A stretch of 64,000 nucleotides of DNA from positions 166,076 to 230,075 of the forward strand of contig NZ_QGTQ01000008.1 of NCBI RefSeq assembly GCF_003182255.1, in the 5' to 3' direction. A program made the translations under genes and the position numbers. This document shows positions 1 to 7,046 of the stretch, in pieces. Under the pieces are notes generated by a model. The model saw only the letters and a list, made by a program, of their open reading frames with translations. It was not told the DNA's origin and ran no database searches. Within the stretch, counting starts at the first letter, position 1. Each line of letters starts with the position of its first letter. This stretch comes from Paenibacillus cellulosilyticus. Lineage in GTDB: Bacteria > Bacillota > Bacilli > Paenibacillales > Paenibacillaceae.

Positions 1-93
1 TTCTCCTCCATCCATTATTTCTCCAAAGCATTCCGTCTGGCGACGGGCATGTCGCCTACCGACTATCGGAAGACATATGGCGTGACGTATTAA
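1..93 (+). CDS. AraC-family regulator, C-terminal fragment
   Basis: The first 31 codons are the end of a protein cut by the window edge. The reading has the shape of the second helix-turn-helix of AraC/XylS DNA-binding domains: FSxxFR-like residues (here YFSKAFRLATG), then MSPTDYRK and a short tail before TAA. This motif is the recognition-helix end of the domain. The regulator's target cannot be judged because the sensing domain lies outside the window. Confidence 0.8.
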   Translation, partial: FSSIHYFSKAFRLATGMSPTDYRKTYGVTY

Positions 94-101
94 TGCAACA
101 C

Positions 102-125
102 AAAAAGCCGCATCAGCGGCTTTTT
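102..125 (+). terminator. Intrinsic terminator after AraC fragment
   Basis: Stem AAGCCGC / GCGGCTT with a 4-base loop (ATCA), A-rich before and T5 after, starting 9 bases past the stop codon of the AraC fragment. Confidence 0.85.
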
Positions 126-220
126 ATGTCTTTTATTCGTTATTCGCTTCTTTCTAACGCAGCCCGCTTAATCGTTCGAGGAATTCGGCCGCCGCTCCCT
201 TTATAAACTTGATTGCCCCA

Positions 221-1135
221 CTAATTGCTTAACGAACGACTTTGTCGGAGTACATCCATGATGGCTTGAATAACAGCATCTTGACGATCGACATGAAGCC
301 AGCTGTGTCCTGCATGATGAAGGGCTCGATTCTCGCCGTGAGGTATTGACTTGGCAAATACCGTGTATAAGTTATGTTTAAATTCGATTGTTTTATTTAG
401 AAAGGGTTTAGGCATGATAACGGCTTGCATAGGATCGATCGCCATTGCAGTTAGAACGATCAGAGGCACGTCAGGCATGTCTCCTCCATGTACGACTTCT
501 TCGTAGAGCTCACTCGATAAGTTTCTGCTCTCGCGAAAGGAAAGCAATAAAGAGCGAAGATGATAATCGATTAACCGATCTCGCAATGGTATGGGCCATG
601 TTGATAAAACTTGTGCAAACTGCTGACGAAAGAATGGCTTATAGTGAAGCAGCAGTCGGATCATATTGAATAACAGTCGAGGTATATGCCGCAATTTGAG
701 CTTCGGTGCTTGCCGAAAGCCCTCGTGCACGGGGTCCAGCATGACGATACCGCTGACCTCTTCCGGATATTGTTGAGCGTAACGACGCGCATAGATGCCA
801 CCGAGTGAATGACCTACGAGTAGGTATGGCGCTTGTATGCCGGAGACATGCAGGAGCTGCCGTAATTCATCTATCACCTCACCTGCGCTTCTAGGCAACT
901 TAACCGAATCACTCCAACCTGTTCCCGCACGATCGTAAATCACGCAGGTTGTATACCGTGCAAGCTCCTTCTGGATGTTCCAATAATCAAGGCCTACAAA
1001 ACCGGCGCCGGGCAACATAACAACTGCAGGACCTCCGCTTCCCTCGCTGTGGAGAAGTAACTGACGTCCTTGCACCTCGTATGTCCGGCCGATCGGCACT
1101 GGTTTGGACGTGTTCACTGGTAAACTCGGATTCAT
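221..1135 (-). CDS. Alpha/beta hydrolase
   Basis: About 304 residues, of the single-domain alpha/beta-hydrolase fold. Visible are the oxyanion-side LPGAG turn near residue 45, the nucleophile elbow GHSLGG near residue 110, a strand-end LDPVH that can carry the acid, and a late HAGHSWLH with the probable catalytic histidine. No signal peptide or membrane segment is seen, so it is probably cytoplasmic. Of two close ATG codons the second (1135) has the better spacing from AAGGAG. It is monocistronic; the neighbours give no substrate clue, so only the general class (esterase, lipase or haloperoxidase-like) can be given. Confidence 0.8.
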   Translation of the reverse strand: MNPSLPVNTSKPVPIGRTYEVQGRQLLLHSEGSGGPAVVMLPGAGFVGLDYWNIQKELARYTTCVIYDRAGTGWSDSVKLPRSAGEVIDELRQLLHVSGIQAPYLLVGHSLGGIYARRYAQQYPEEVSGIVMLDPVHEGFRQAPKLKLRHIPRLLFNMIRLLLHYKPFFRQQFAQVLSTWPIPLRDRLIDYHLRSLLLSFRESRNLSSELYEEVVHGGDMPDVPLIVLTAMAIDPMQAVIMPKPFLNKTIEFKHNLYTVFAKSIPHGENRALHHAGHSWLHVDRQDAVIQAIMDVLRQSRSLSN

Positions 1136-1206
1136 CCTCATTCTCCTTGCTTGGAATACCTGAATCCATGTATGATTCGCCTTATGATTTCATTGTATTC
1201 ACACGT

Positions 1207-1250
1207 AAAAAGCAAAAGACAGCCGATCGGTTGATCGACTGCCTGCATAG
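1207..1250 (-). terminator. Probable intrinsic terminator of MTHFR-like gene
   Basis: Minus-strand hairpin with CAGTCGATC pairing to GATCGGCTG (one mismatch, 4-base loop), followed by a T-rich run, 9 to 50 bases past the stop of the upstream gene. Confidence 0.55.
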
Positions 1251-1258
1251 GTCTGCTA

Positions 1259-2200
1259 TTATCGCACAATTTGAACAAGCTGCTTCTTATCGATCAGCGA
1301 CTTGATGTCCTTCACCATCTGGATGGATGCCTCGATCTCGATCTTGCGGGTCGATACGCTTTCGACGCTGCAGCCGACCGGGATGCCTTTCTCTAGGCCG
1401 AACTCTAGCAGCTCCTCAAAGATCTTATTCGTCAATTGAATCGACTTATCGAGTACGTCTGACGAATATTTCAGCTCGTTCTCCAACCAGCGCGGAATGC
1501 TGATGCCAAGCCATTTCATGAACGCAAGCGTCTTCGTCGAGCCGCATGGCGCGAGATTGAACAAGATCGGAACCATCTCGATCTCAAGCTCGTTGCAGTA
1601 GTGGTAGTAATCGGACAAGAAGCTCTTCGATGCCTCGACATTATACGTCGCTTGGGAGACGAAGAAGCTGCAGCCGTGCTTCATTTTGTTCACGACACGC
1701 ATATGCTCATCTTTCTTCTTCGTATGGCGCTCTGGAATGATTACGCCTCCGAACGTAAGGTCGCAGTTATGCTGGCCGCTTAATCGATAAGCTTCCGACA
1801 GATCGAGCGTTACCTTCTGTCCACTTGAAGAGGCGCCTACGAACACGCTGAACCGATCCTTGTCGCTGCTCTTCTTCAGCCAATTCGTCAGCTCCGCTTC
1901 GGAATATTTGCCAACGCAGCGGTAGATGATCTTCGGGACGTCGAGCGCTTGAAGATACTGCTCACTATAGGTTTCCGGATCCAGCATGGCCATGTATGGA
2001 AAAGGACGCTCCTCCTCTACACGATCGGACTCCTCCTGCACGTCGTATAGAATCAGCGCATCTATGTCAACGTTTTTAAGCCGTTCAACTTGCTTGTGGG
2101 AAATCTCCGCGATCTTCTCAACCGAACTCGATTCTTTCGGCGGAGTCATTCCGTATGTTATAATTCCTGCTTTCTTGTTCAAAATAGACTCTCTAAACAT
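1259..2200 (-). CDS. Methylenetetrahydrofolate reductase family protein
   Basis: A 313-residue soluble protein that I read as MetF/MTHFR-like (beta8alpha8 flavoprotein fold). Supporting stretches are the N-terminal TYGMTPPKESSS segment, where MTHFRs have an E-x-x-P-P-type strand, a central FGGVIIPERH segment, GCSFFVSQATYN with the family-typical F-x-x-Q, and MVPILFNLAPCGS. MTHFR reduces methylene-THF to methyl-THF, the methyl donor for methionine synthesis. Upstream on the same strand are a cobalamin riboswitch, its terminator and a 57-residue ORF, which fits a B12-repressed methionine/folate function. Sequence match to canonical MetF is only moderate, so a paralogue with another C1 substrate is possible. 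Confidence 0.7.
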   Translation of the reverse strand: MFRESILNKKAGIITYGMTPPKESSSVEKIAEISHKQVERLKNVDIDALILYDVQEESDRVEEERPFPYMAMLDPETYSEQYLQALDVPKIIYRCVGKYSEAELTNWLKKSSDKDRFSVFVGASSSGQKVTLDLSEAYRLSGQHNCDLTFGGVIIPERHTKKKDEHMRVVNKMKHGCSFFVSQATYNVEASKSFLSDYYHYCNELEIEMVPILFNLAPCGSTKTLAFMKWLGISIPRWLENELKYSSDVLDKSIQLTNKIFEELLEFGLEKGIPVGCSVESVSTRKIEIEASIQMVKDIKSLIDKKQLVQIVR

Positions 2201-2301
2201 AAGATCCCATCCTCAGACGATTGTTAGCACGAACGTGAATAAATATTCAATTAACCCAATATATATTCGCACAAATTTATAAAAATTGCTATCTTAATTT
2301 T

Positions 2302-2475
2302 CTAACGAAGCACCTGGTTCATCAGCTTCTGCCATCGTTCCTGTGTGCTTGAAGATGTGAAAGCGAGATGATGGAGCAGGCTGGCATAAGAATCGACATT
2401 CAAGTTTGCAATGACCCCAATCATCAATTGCTCGTCTTCAACATGGGACAAAAAATGAATCAGTTCGTGTCGCAT
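2302..2475 (-). CDS. 57-residue hypothetical protein in B12-riboswitch operon
   Basis: A short ORF starting with ATG at 2475, preceded by a strong AGGGGAGG site at good spacing. It begins MRHELIHFLSHVEDEQLMIG and ends NQVLR. It is mostly helical in look, with many His and Leu residues, and has no signal peptide, Cys pairs or membrane segment. It is the first ORF after the riboswitch terminator and lies about 100 bases before the MTHFR-like gene, so the two are probably co-transcribed. I recognise no family. It could be a small partner of the downstream enzyme. Confidence 0.6.
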   Translation of the reverse strand: MRHELIHFLSHVEDEQLMIGVIANLNVDSYASLLHHLAFTSSSTQERWQKLMNQVLR

Positions 2476-2535
2476 GGCAGAAGCCTCCCCTATTTATCGA
2501 TTAATAGAATAGATGACTTACGCTGTTTACAACAT

Positions 2536-2582
2536 AAAAAAGGCGTCAATCCCGTATCACGAACATAGGGAAAGACGCCTTC
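2536..2582 (-). terminator. Riboswitch-linked intrinsic terminator
   Basis: Minus-strand hairpin: AAGGCGTC pairs with GACGCCTT, an inner CCC/GGG pairing extends the stem, and T6 follows. It lies between the cobalamin aptamer and the first ORF, where the expression platform of a transcription-terminating riboswitch belongs. A second short hairpin (CATAAT/ATTATG, 2582-2598) sits just before it and may take part in the switch. Confidence 0.8.
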
Positions 2583-2644
2583 ATAATCGCAAATTATGAT
2601 CGATCATCTAACACCTCCCTATCTCCCGTAGGTACCGCAGTGTC

Positions 2645-2840
2645 GTTAGAACAGGCAGGTCTCCTGGCTTAGGAATCATAACATGGCAGCTGCCTTCCCG
2701 ATCGCGTTCGATCAGTGGTTTGATGTTGCTGCCTGCTCCTCCGTTACAGTGGCGGGACCGCGTCGGTATTGCACCGAACTTCCCTATTAAGTCTGGACGA
2801 CATCCATCCATGTCGCTCAGACACCTGTTCCCGATTATAT
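2645..2840 (-). promoter_or_regulatory. Cobalamin (B12) riboswitch aptamer
   Basis: Read on the minus strand the conserved boxes occur in order: ACAGGTG (P3 side), GGGAAGTTCGGTGCAA, the B12-box core GTCCCGCCACTGTAAC near 2755, and the closing AGCCAGGAGACCTGCC near 2655-2670. These are hallmarks of the adenosylcobalamin-class aptamer. It lies in a leader of about 385 bases upstream of the 57-residue ORF and the MTHFR-like gene, and is followed by a terminator hairpin. The expected behaviour, from established knowledge of this class, is termination when B12 is plentiful. Confidence 0.92.
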
Positions 2841-2867
2841 GTAGTTGGGGTACATTCAATTCCCTTC

Positions 2868-2897
2868 ATCATAGTCGACTTCGTTAAGGGATGACAA
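2868..2897 (-). promoter_or_regulatory. Probable sigma-A promoter of the riboswitch leader
   Basis: Minus strand: TTGTCA (-35), 18-base spacer, TATGAT (-10), ending just upstream of the cobalamin aptamer. Confidence 0.6.
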
Positions 2898-2914
2898 GAA
2901 CAAACGTGTTTACT

Positions 2915-3286
2915 TTATTTTCGCCAGAATGTTGTGCAGTCTGCTTTATCTTCCATGTTGTAATCAATGATTCTCGCAAGCAGCTCATAATCAACTGACT
3001 GATCCCACTTCAGGCGGATCAATTGGTCGCTATGGCTGTAGCCAGCTTGTACGATTTGATCTGCGAAATGAATCATCGCAGCTCGTTCAGGCCCAACGGC
3101 GATATGATGCTTGGCTACGCTAAATCCGATAATAAAAGTGCCGTGATCGGTAAACATCGGTTGGTTCCAAGCGATTTTGGGTTCCAATTGAGGGTAGTGA
3201 TCAGCTACCCAATTCAGTACCGTCTCTAATCGCTCTCGGTGCTGCGGGTGCTCGACGCGTGCTATGAATTCTGCGAACACTTCCAT
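2915..3286 (-). CDS. ydhG: YdhG-type DUF1801 protein (Fra/frataxin-like iron chaperone family)
   Basis: 123 residues from ATG 3286, which has AGGGGG 7 bases upstream; the frame stays open further upstream but without a better site. The protein matches the YdhG/DUF1801 pattern closely: an N-terminal MEVFAEF helix, PKIAWNQPMFTDHGTFI near residue 45, FSVAKHHIAV, then IVQAGYSH and the C-terminal DKADCTTFWRK. Members of this family, such as Bacillus Fra (YdhG), bind iron and supply it for Fe-S or haem synthesis. The gene stands alone, head-to-tail with the riboswitch operon, so its context adds nothing. Confidence 0.85.
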   Translation of the reverse strand: MEVFAEFIARVEHPQHRERLETVLNWVADHYPQLEPKIAWNQPMFTDHGTFIIGFSVAKHHIAVGPERAAMIHFADQIVQAGYSHSDQLIRLKWDQSVDYELLARIIDYNMEDKADCTTFWRK

Positions 3287-3404
3287 GATGCGCCCCCTAT
3301 TCATTGTCCAATCGGCAAAGATTATCACTTGGCTTAAACTTCCTTCTACTATATCACAATATGTACACCCTTCTGTCATTGAACGATGACGAATTACAGA
3401 CAAT

Positions 3405-3434
3405 AAGGAGCAGCGCCGTGGCGACCTGCTCCTT
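3405..3434. terminator. Hairpin between SDR and ydhG genes
   Basis: AAGGAGCAG and CTGCTCCTT form a 9-bp stem with a 12-base loop, 24 bases past the SDR stop codon (minus strand). The T-run is better on the plus strand than on the minus, so terminator function for the SDR gene is likely but not certain. Confidence 0.5.
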
Positions 3435-3457
3435 TTGAAATCGTATAACGGGCAGTT

Positions 3458-4195
3458 TCAGTTGAATCCGCCATTCACTCGAATGATCTGTCCCGTAATC
3501 CAGCGAGCTTTGTCACTAACGAGCAGCTCTACCGCATTCGCGATATCTTCCGGCTCGCCTATCCGGCCGAATGCGTTCATTTTGCGGAATGAATCAACTA
3601 ATTCTGGGGATTTGCCGTTCAAGAACATCTCCGTCGATACTTGCCCTGGCGCGATGCAGTTGATGGTGATATCCTTCGGCCCGAACTCTTTAGCCAATTG
3701 GCGTGTGAGCTGCTCGACTGCCCCCTTAGTCGCTGCATATACACTGTACGTCGGGAGCATTGCACCAGATACGGATGTTGAGAAGTTGATGATCGCACCT
3801 CCTGCAGCCATATGCTTCATCGCTTGTTGACACGCGAAGTAGGTGCCTTTCACATTGATGGCAAAATGCTGATCAAACATCTCCTCCGTCACTTCAGCAA
3901 TTGCTGCATTTTTCATAACACCCGCATTATTGACGATTATATCTACACGATTAAATCGTTCCAATGTCTCTGTGAATAGCGCTTCGACTTCACTTACCGA
4001 GCTCACATCAGCGCGGATCGCAATCGCTTCACCCCCTAATTGCGCGATCTCCTGAACAGCCTCTTCCGCCTTCTGTGAATTTGAAGCGTAATTGACGACT
4101 ACCTTCGCACCTGACTGCGCTAGTTGAATAGCGATTTGACGACCGATCCCACGGGAAGCACCTGTTACAATGGCTACTTTTTCATTCAAGCTCAT
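3458..4195 (-). CDS. SDR-family NAD(P)-dependent oxidoreductase
   Basis: 245 residues, the usual length of classical short-chain dehydrogenases. The cofactor motif TGASRGIG lies at residues 12-19, NNAG near 90, the active-site Ser in STSVSG near 140, YAATK near 153, and PGQVSTEM after the catalytic segment. The best-known relatives are 3-oxoacyl-ACP reductases and glucose 1-dehydrogenase-like enzymes; the true substrate is not visible. AAAGGAG precedes the ATG. It is divergent from an AraC-type regulator starting at 4390, a common regulator-target arrangement, so that protein probably controls it. Confidence 0.88.
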   Translation of the reverse strand: MSLNEKVAIVTGASRGIGRQIAIQLAQSGAKVVVNYASNSQKAEEAVQEIAQLGGEAIAIRADVSSVSEVEALFTETLERFNRVDIIVNNAGVMKNAAIAEVTEEMFDQHFAINVKGTYFACQQAMKHMAAGGAIINFSTSVSGAMLPTYSVYAATKGAVEQLTRQLAKEFGPKDITINCIAPGQVSTEMFLNGKSPELVDSFRKMNAFGRIGEPEDIANAVELLVSDKARWITGQIIRVNGGFN

Positions 4196-4389
4196 TTCGA
4201 TTCTCTCCTTTATTCCTAGCTCTCACAGATCGTCATTCGATTGATCTCGACCGCGACCTTGTATCCTGATTATAGGTAAATATCGTGTTTGCCCGTTAGA
4301 TCATACCTATTCACTTCTTGCCTAATTCTCTTCACTCTCGCTATTATCTAGATAAGGATGAACGTAATGAAGGGAATGAAAGATACGTT

Positions 4390-5304
4390 ATGAGCGATTC
4401 GCATCGGATTGAACAAGCCTTGCTGCAATTGACGGGATTGATCCATAGGCATGCTCCAATGACAGGTACACATCAGACTTTAGTGCCATCACTTACATTG
4501 ATGCACGCAACACAATTGACCGAACCATTGGAGTCCGTGTATAAGCCATCCATTTGCGTTGTTGCCCAAGGGGCAAAGATGTCCATTCTAGCAGATGAGT
4601 CCTACCGATATGATCCGTCGACTTATTTCATCAACTCCGTTGAGCTGCCTGTAATCAGTAAAGTCATAGAAGCTTCACCTGAGATACCATATCTTAGCTT
4701 GAAGCTGAGCTTTGAGATAGATGTCATTCTAGATATCGTGCAAGCGATGGACCAACCTACGTCTCCACCATCGCATCCTACTCGAGGCATAACGTTGAAT
4801 CGGATGTCGCTTGACTTGCTCGAAGCTATCGTTCGACTCGTGCACCTGCTGGATAAACCTGCTGATATTCCCATTTTATCGCCGCTCATCATTCGAGAAA
4901 TTTTGTATCGTGTCCTTCAAAGCGAACAAGGAGCGTCAATCCAGCAATTCGCAGTTCTCGGCAGCCAAGCCCATAATATTGCTCAAGTAATCCGGCACAT
5001 TGTCCAGCGATATGATCAGCCGCTTGAGATTGAACAACTCGCCAAGTCCATTAACATGAGTACGTCGGCATTCCATAAGCATTTTAAGCGAGTTACGGCA
5101 ATGAGCCCCCTGCAATATTTGAAGACGATACGCCTGCAAAATGCCCGGAACTTGATGTTGTCAGAGTCCCTCCATGCTTCTGATGCAGCGTTCCGCGTAG
5201 GTTATGAGAGTCCATCTCAGTTTAGTCGTGAATATGCGCGTATGTATGGTCGTCCGCCTATGTTAGACATTCAGGAGCTGCGCAGTTCAGTTTCAGGTCC
5301 CTAG
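4390..5304 (+). CDS. AraC-family transcriptional regulator with AraC_N domain
   Basis: 304 residues from ATG 4390; a TTG-initiated extension to 4318 is open but has no ribosome binding site. The N-terminal half has the KPSICVVAQGAK and YDPSTYFINSVELPV pattern of the AraC_N cupin domain (PF06719 type). The C-terminal 100 residues are a double helix-turn-helix: LAKSINMSTSAFHKHFK and DAAFRVGYESPSQFSREYARMYGRPP. It lies back-to-back with the SDR gene and probably activates it. It ends at a strong shared terminator. Confidence 0.88.
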   Translation: MSDSHRIEQALLQLTGLIHRHAPMTGTHQTLVPSLTLMHATQLTEPLESVYKPSICVVAQGAKMSILADESYRYDPSTYFINSVELPVISKVIEASPEIPYLSLKLSFEIDVILDIVQAMDQPTSPPSHPTRGITLNRMSLDLLEAIVRLVHLLDKPADIPILSPLIIREILYRVLQSEQGASIQQFAVLGSQAHNIAQVIRHIVQRYDQPLEIEQLAKSINMSTSAFHKHFKRVTAMSPLQYLKTIRLQNARNLMLSESLHASDAAFRVGYESPSQFSREYARMYGRPPMLDIQELRSSVSGP

Positions 5305-5312
5305 AATATAAG

Positions 5313-5360
5313 AAAAAGCATCCACCGATCGGCTAAACAGCCGTCAGTGGATGCTCTTTT
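5313..5360. terminator. Bidirectional terminator between convergent genes
   Basis: AAAAAGCATCCAC pairs with GTGGATGC followed by T-rich sequence; inside it GGCT/AGCC also pair. It separates the AraC gene (plus) from the YhcN/YlaJ gene (minus). Confidence 0.8.
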
Positions 5361-5375
5361 GTTTGCAACAAACGA

Positions 5376-6068
5376 TTACTTCTTGCTGCCCTTACTTTCG
5401 ACAAGCTGAAGCAGCGTCTGAATCTCTCCTGCGATCTTGGCTGGAGACAGCTTGTCCGCTGTAGCGTCTGTACGGATCTGCTCGATGAGTTGGACTGCTT
5501 TTGCACTTTCGACCGTCAATACTTTCACCTTGCCGCCCATGAAGCCTTCGATTTGATTTGCCGCCAGGGACAAATTATCGTGATCTGTTGTATCGGTGCC
5601 CGTTATCCCTCCCAGTCCTTTGCCTGGTGTGGTGCCGGTTGTTGACATGCCTTCATTCGAGCTGAGCAGTTTCTGCTGCACTTCATCGTATCGGGATGCG
5701 CTAGATACTTTCTTAGCTGTCGCAAGTACAACCGTGTCATCAAACACAAACACGCGGACGTCGGAGATGCCGGCACCGCTTAGTCTGGATTCCAGATGTG
5801 CCGAAAATCCAGTGGAGTGTAGACTGGAACTGCCAATCATGCTGTAGACAGTCGTACCCATTCCATTCGTTGTGCTTCCATGGCGGTTCGTCGTCATGGT
5901 TTTCTCGCCATTTTCCGAAGGGATCACATTCGGATTTTTGACGGAAGCTGCATGGGGCGAATGCGCCGAGTGAATCCCTACATTGTCCCCTGGCGCACTT
6001 GCACAGCCGTATAGGAGCATGCAAGCTCCCAACGTTGATACCATAGTTGTCATCGATTTCATTCTCAT
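5376..6068 (-). CDS. YhcN/YlaJ-family sporulation lipoprotein
   Basis: 230 residues from ATG 6068, preceded by GGGGG at 7 bases. A short signal with lipobox LLYGC places the mature N-terminus on a lipidated Cys near residue 20. After a low-complexity linker comes the YhcN/YlaJ core: FSAHLESRLSGAGISDVRVFVFDDTVVLA, and later IEGFMGGKVKVLTVES. Family members are forespore or spore-membrane lipoproteins of unknown biochemical role. The C-terminus ends SKGSKK. Its presence is the clearest sign in this part of the window of an endospore former. No operon partner. Confidence 0.82.
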   Translation of the reverse strand: MRMKSMTTMVSTLGACMLLYGCASAPGDNVGIHSAHSPHAASVKNPNVIPSENGEKTMTTNRHGSTTNGMGTTVYSMIGSSSLHSTGFSAHLESRLSGAGISDVRVFVFDDTVVLATAKKVSSASRYDEVQQKLLSSNEGMSTTGTTPGKGLGGITGTDTTDHDNLSLAANQIEGFMGGKVKVLTVESAKAVQLIEQIRTDATADKLSPAKIAGEIQTLLQLVESKGSKK

Positions 6069-6194
6069 GGTCAATCCCCCCTGCTTGAGGCTCGTTGCTG
6101 AGGTTAGCATCTCCTTGCATCTGAAATGAATATTCATGTTTTGTTGGAAAATAATAAACGTGCGTATAGGATTTACATTTCAGGAGGGAATGTG

Positions 6195-7028
6195 ATGGTT
6201 CAATCCGATCAAGATAGCTTGTCTGAGAAGACCCCAAGCACTGAAGCTACGAAGACACCTCAGTCCGAGAACGAAGCCCACAACAGCTCCCGACGCAAAT
6301 TTTTGAAGACAACGGGTTATGCGCTTGGCGGTCTCGCTGTGGGTGGTGTACTAAGCTCGCTTATTGGCTGCAGCAAGAAGGAAACGACAGACGAATCAAC
6401 CACTGAAACACCGGCGACGAATACGGGCACTACGGAAGAAATACGCAACTACAACCGTGCTTTAATGTTCTTTACACAGGAGCAATACTTAATCGTCGAA
6501 AGCGCGGCTGAGCGTATTTTCCCTGAGGATGATAACGGGCCAGGAGCTAAAGCGCTTGGTGTAGCTTTCTTCATCGACCATCAGCTCGCCGGCGATTATG
6601 GCTTCAACGGACGCGACTATATGAATGCTCCGTTCTATTCCGGTGAGAAAGAGCAAGGCTATCAAGGTCGTCTGAAACGCCGAGAAATTTATGAGATCGG
6701 GATTCGCGAATTGGACAACTACAGCAATACGAAGTATCAGAAGGGCTTTACCTCCCTTGCTGCTGAAGAAATGGATGCAGTGCTGAAAGATTTCGAGTCG
6801 GATACAGCTGCACTGACGACGATATCGGCGAGCGCTTTTTTCAAAATGCTGCGAACCAACACGCTCGAAGGGGCATACAGCGATCCCTTGTACGGTGGCA
6901 ATGCCAATATGAACGGCTGGCGCATGCGCGGCTATCCAGGCAACCAGATGAGCTATGCCGCAGCGATCGATCAAGGTTATACAACAATGGAGCCGAGCAG
7001 CCTGCAGGATCATATGGCGGCGCACTAG
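6195..7028 (+). CDS. Gluconate 2-dehydrogenase-type small (gamma) subunit, Tat-exported
   Basis: 277 residues; ATG 6195 has AGGAGGGA upstream. Residues 35-65 hold a twin-arginine signal (SRRKFLKTTG, then a Gly/Ala/Leu-rich stretch) ending in LIGC, which could also be lipidated. The mature part resembles the gluconate 2-dehydrogenase subunit 3 family (ALMFFTQEQYLIVESAAERIFPEDDNGPGA). In known relatives this subunit carries the cofactor-bearing large subunit across the membrane. It is followed after 18 bases by the GMC flavoprotein and lies near tatA, tatC and a cytochrome c, so it forms a membrane-bound or exported sugar/alcohol dehydrogenase. Confidence 0.88.
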   Translation: MVQSDQDSLSEKTPSTEATKTPQSENEAHNSSRRKFLKTTGYALGGLAVGGVLSSLIGCSKKETTDESTTETPATNTGTTEEIRNYNRALMFFTQEQYLIVESAAERIFPEDDNGPGAKALGVAFFIDHQLAGDYGFNGRDYMNAPFYSGEKEQGYQGRLKRREIYEIGIRELDNYSNTKYQKGFTSLAAEEMDAVLKDFESDTAALTTISASAFFKMLRTNTLEGAYSDPLYGGNANMNGWRMRGYPGNQMSYAAAIDQGYTTMEPSSLQDHMAAH

Positions 7029-7046
7029 CTCACTAAGGAGACTGCT

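Noticed and set aside
2608..2859. 83-codon ORF over the cobalamin riboswitch
   Set aside because: The sequence is explained by conserved RNA boxes; the frame has no ribosome site.
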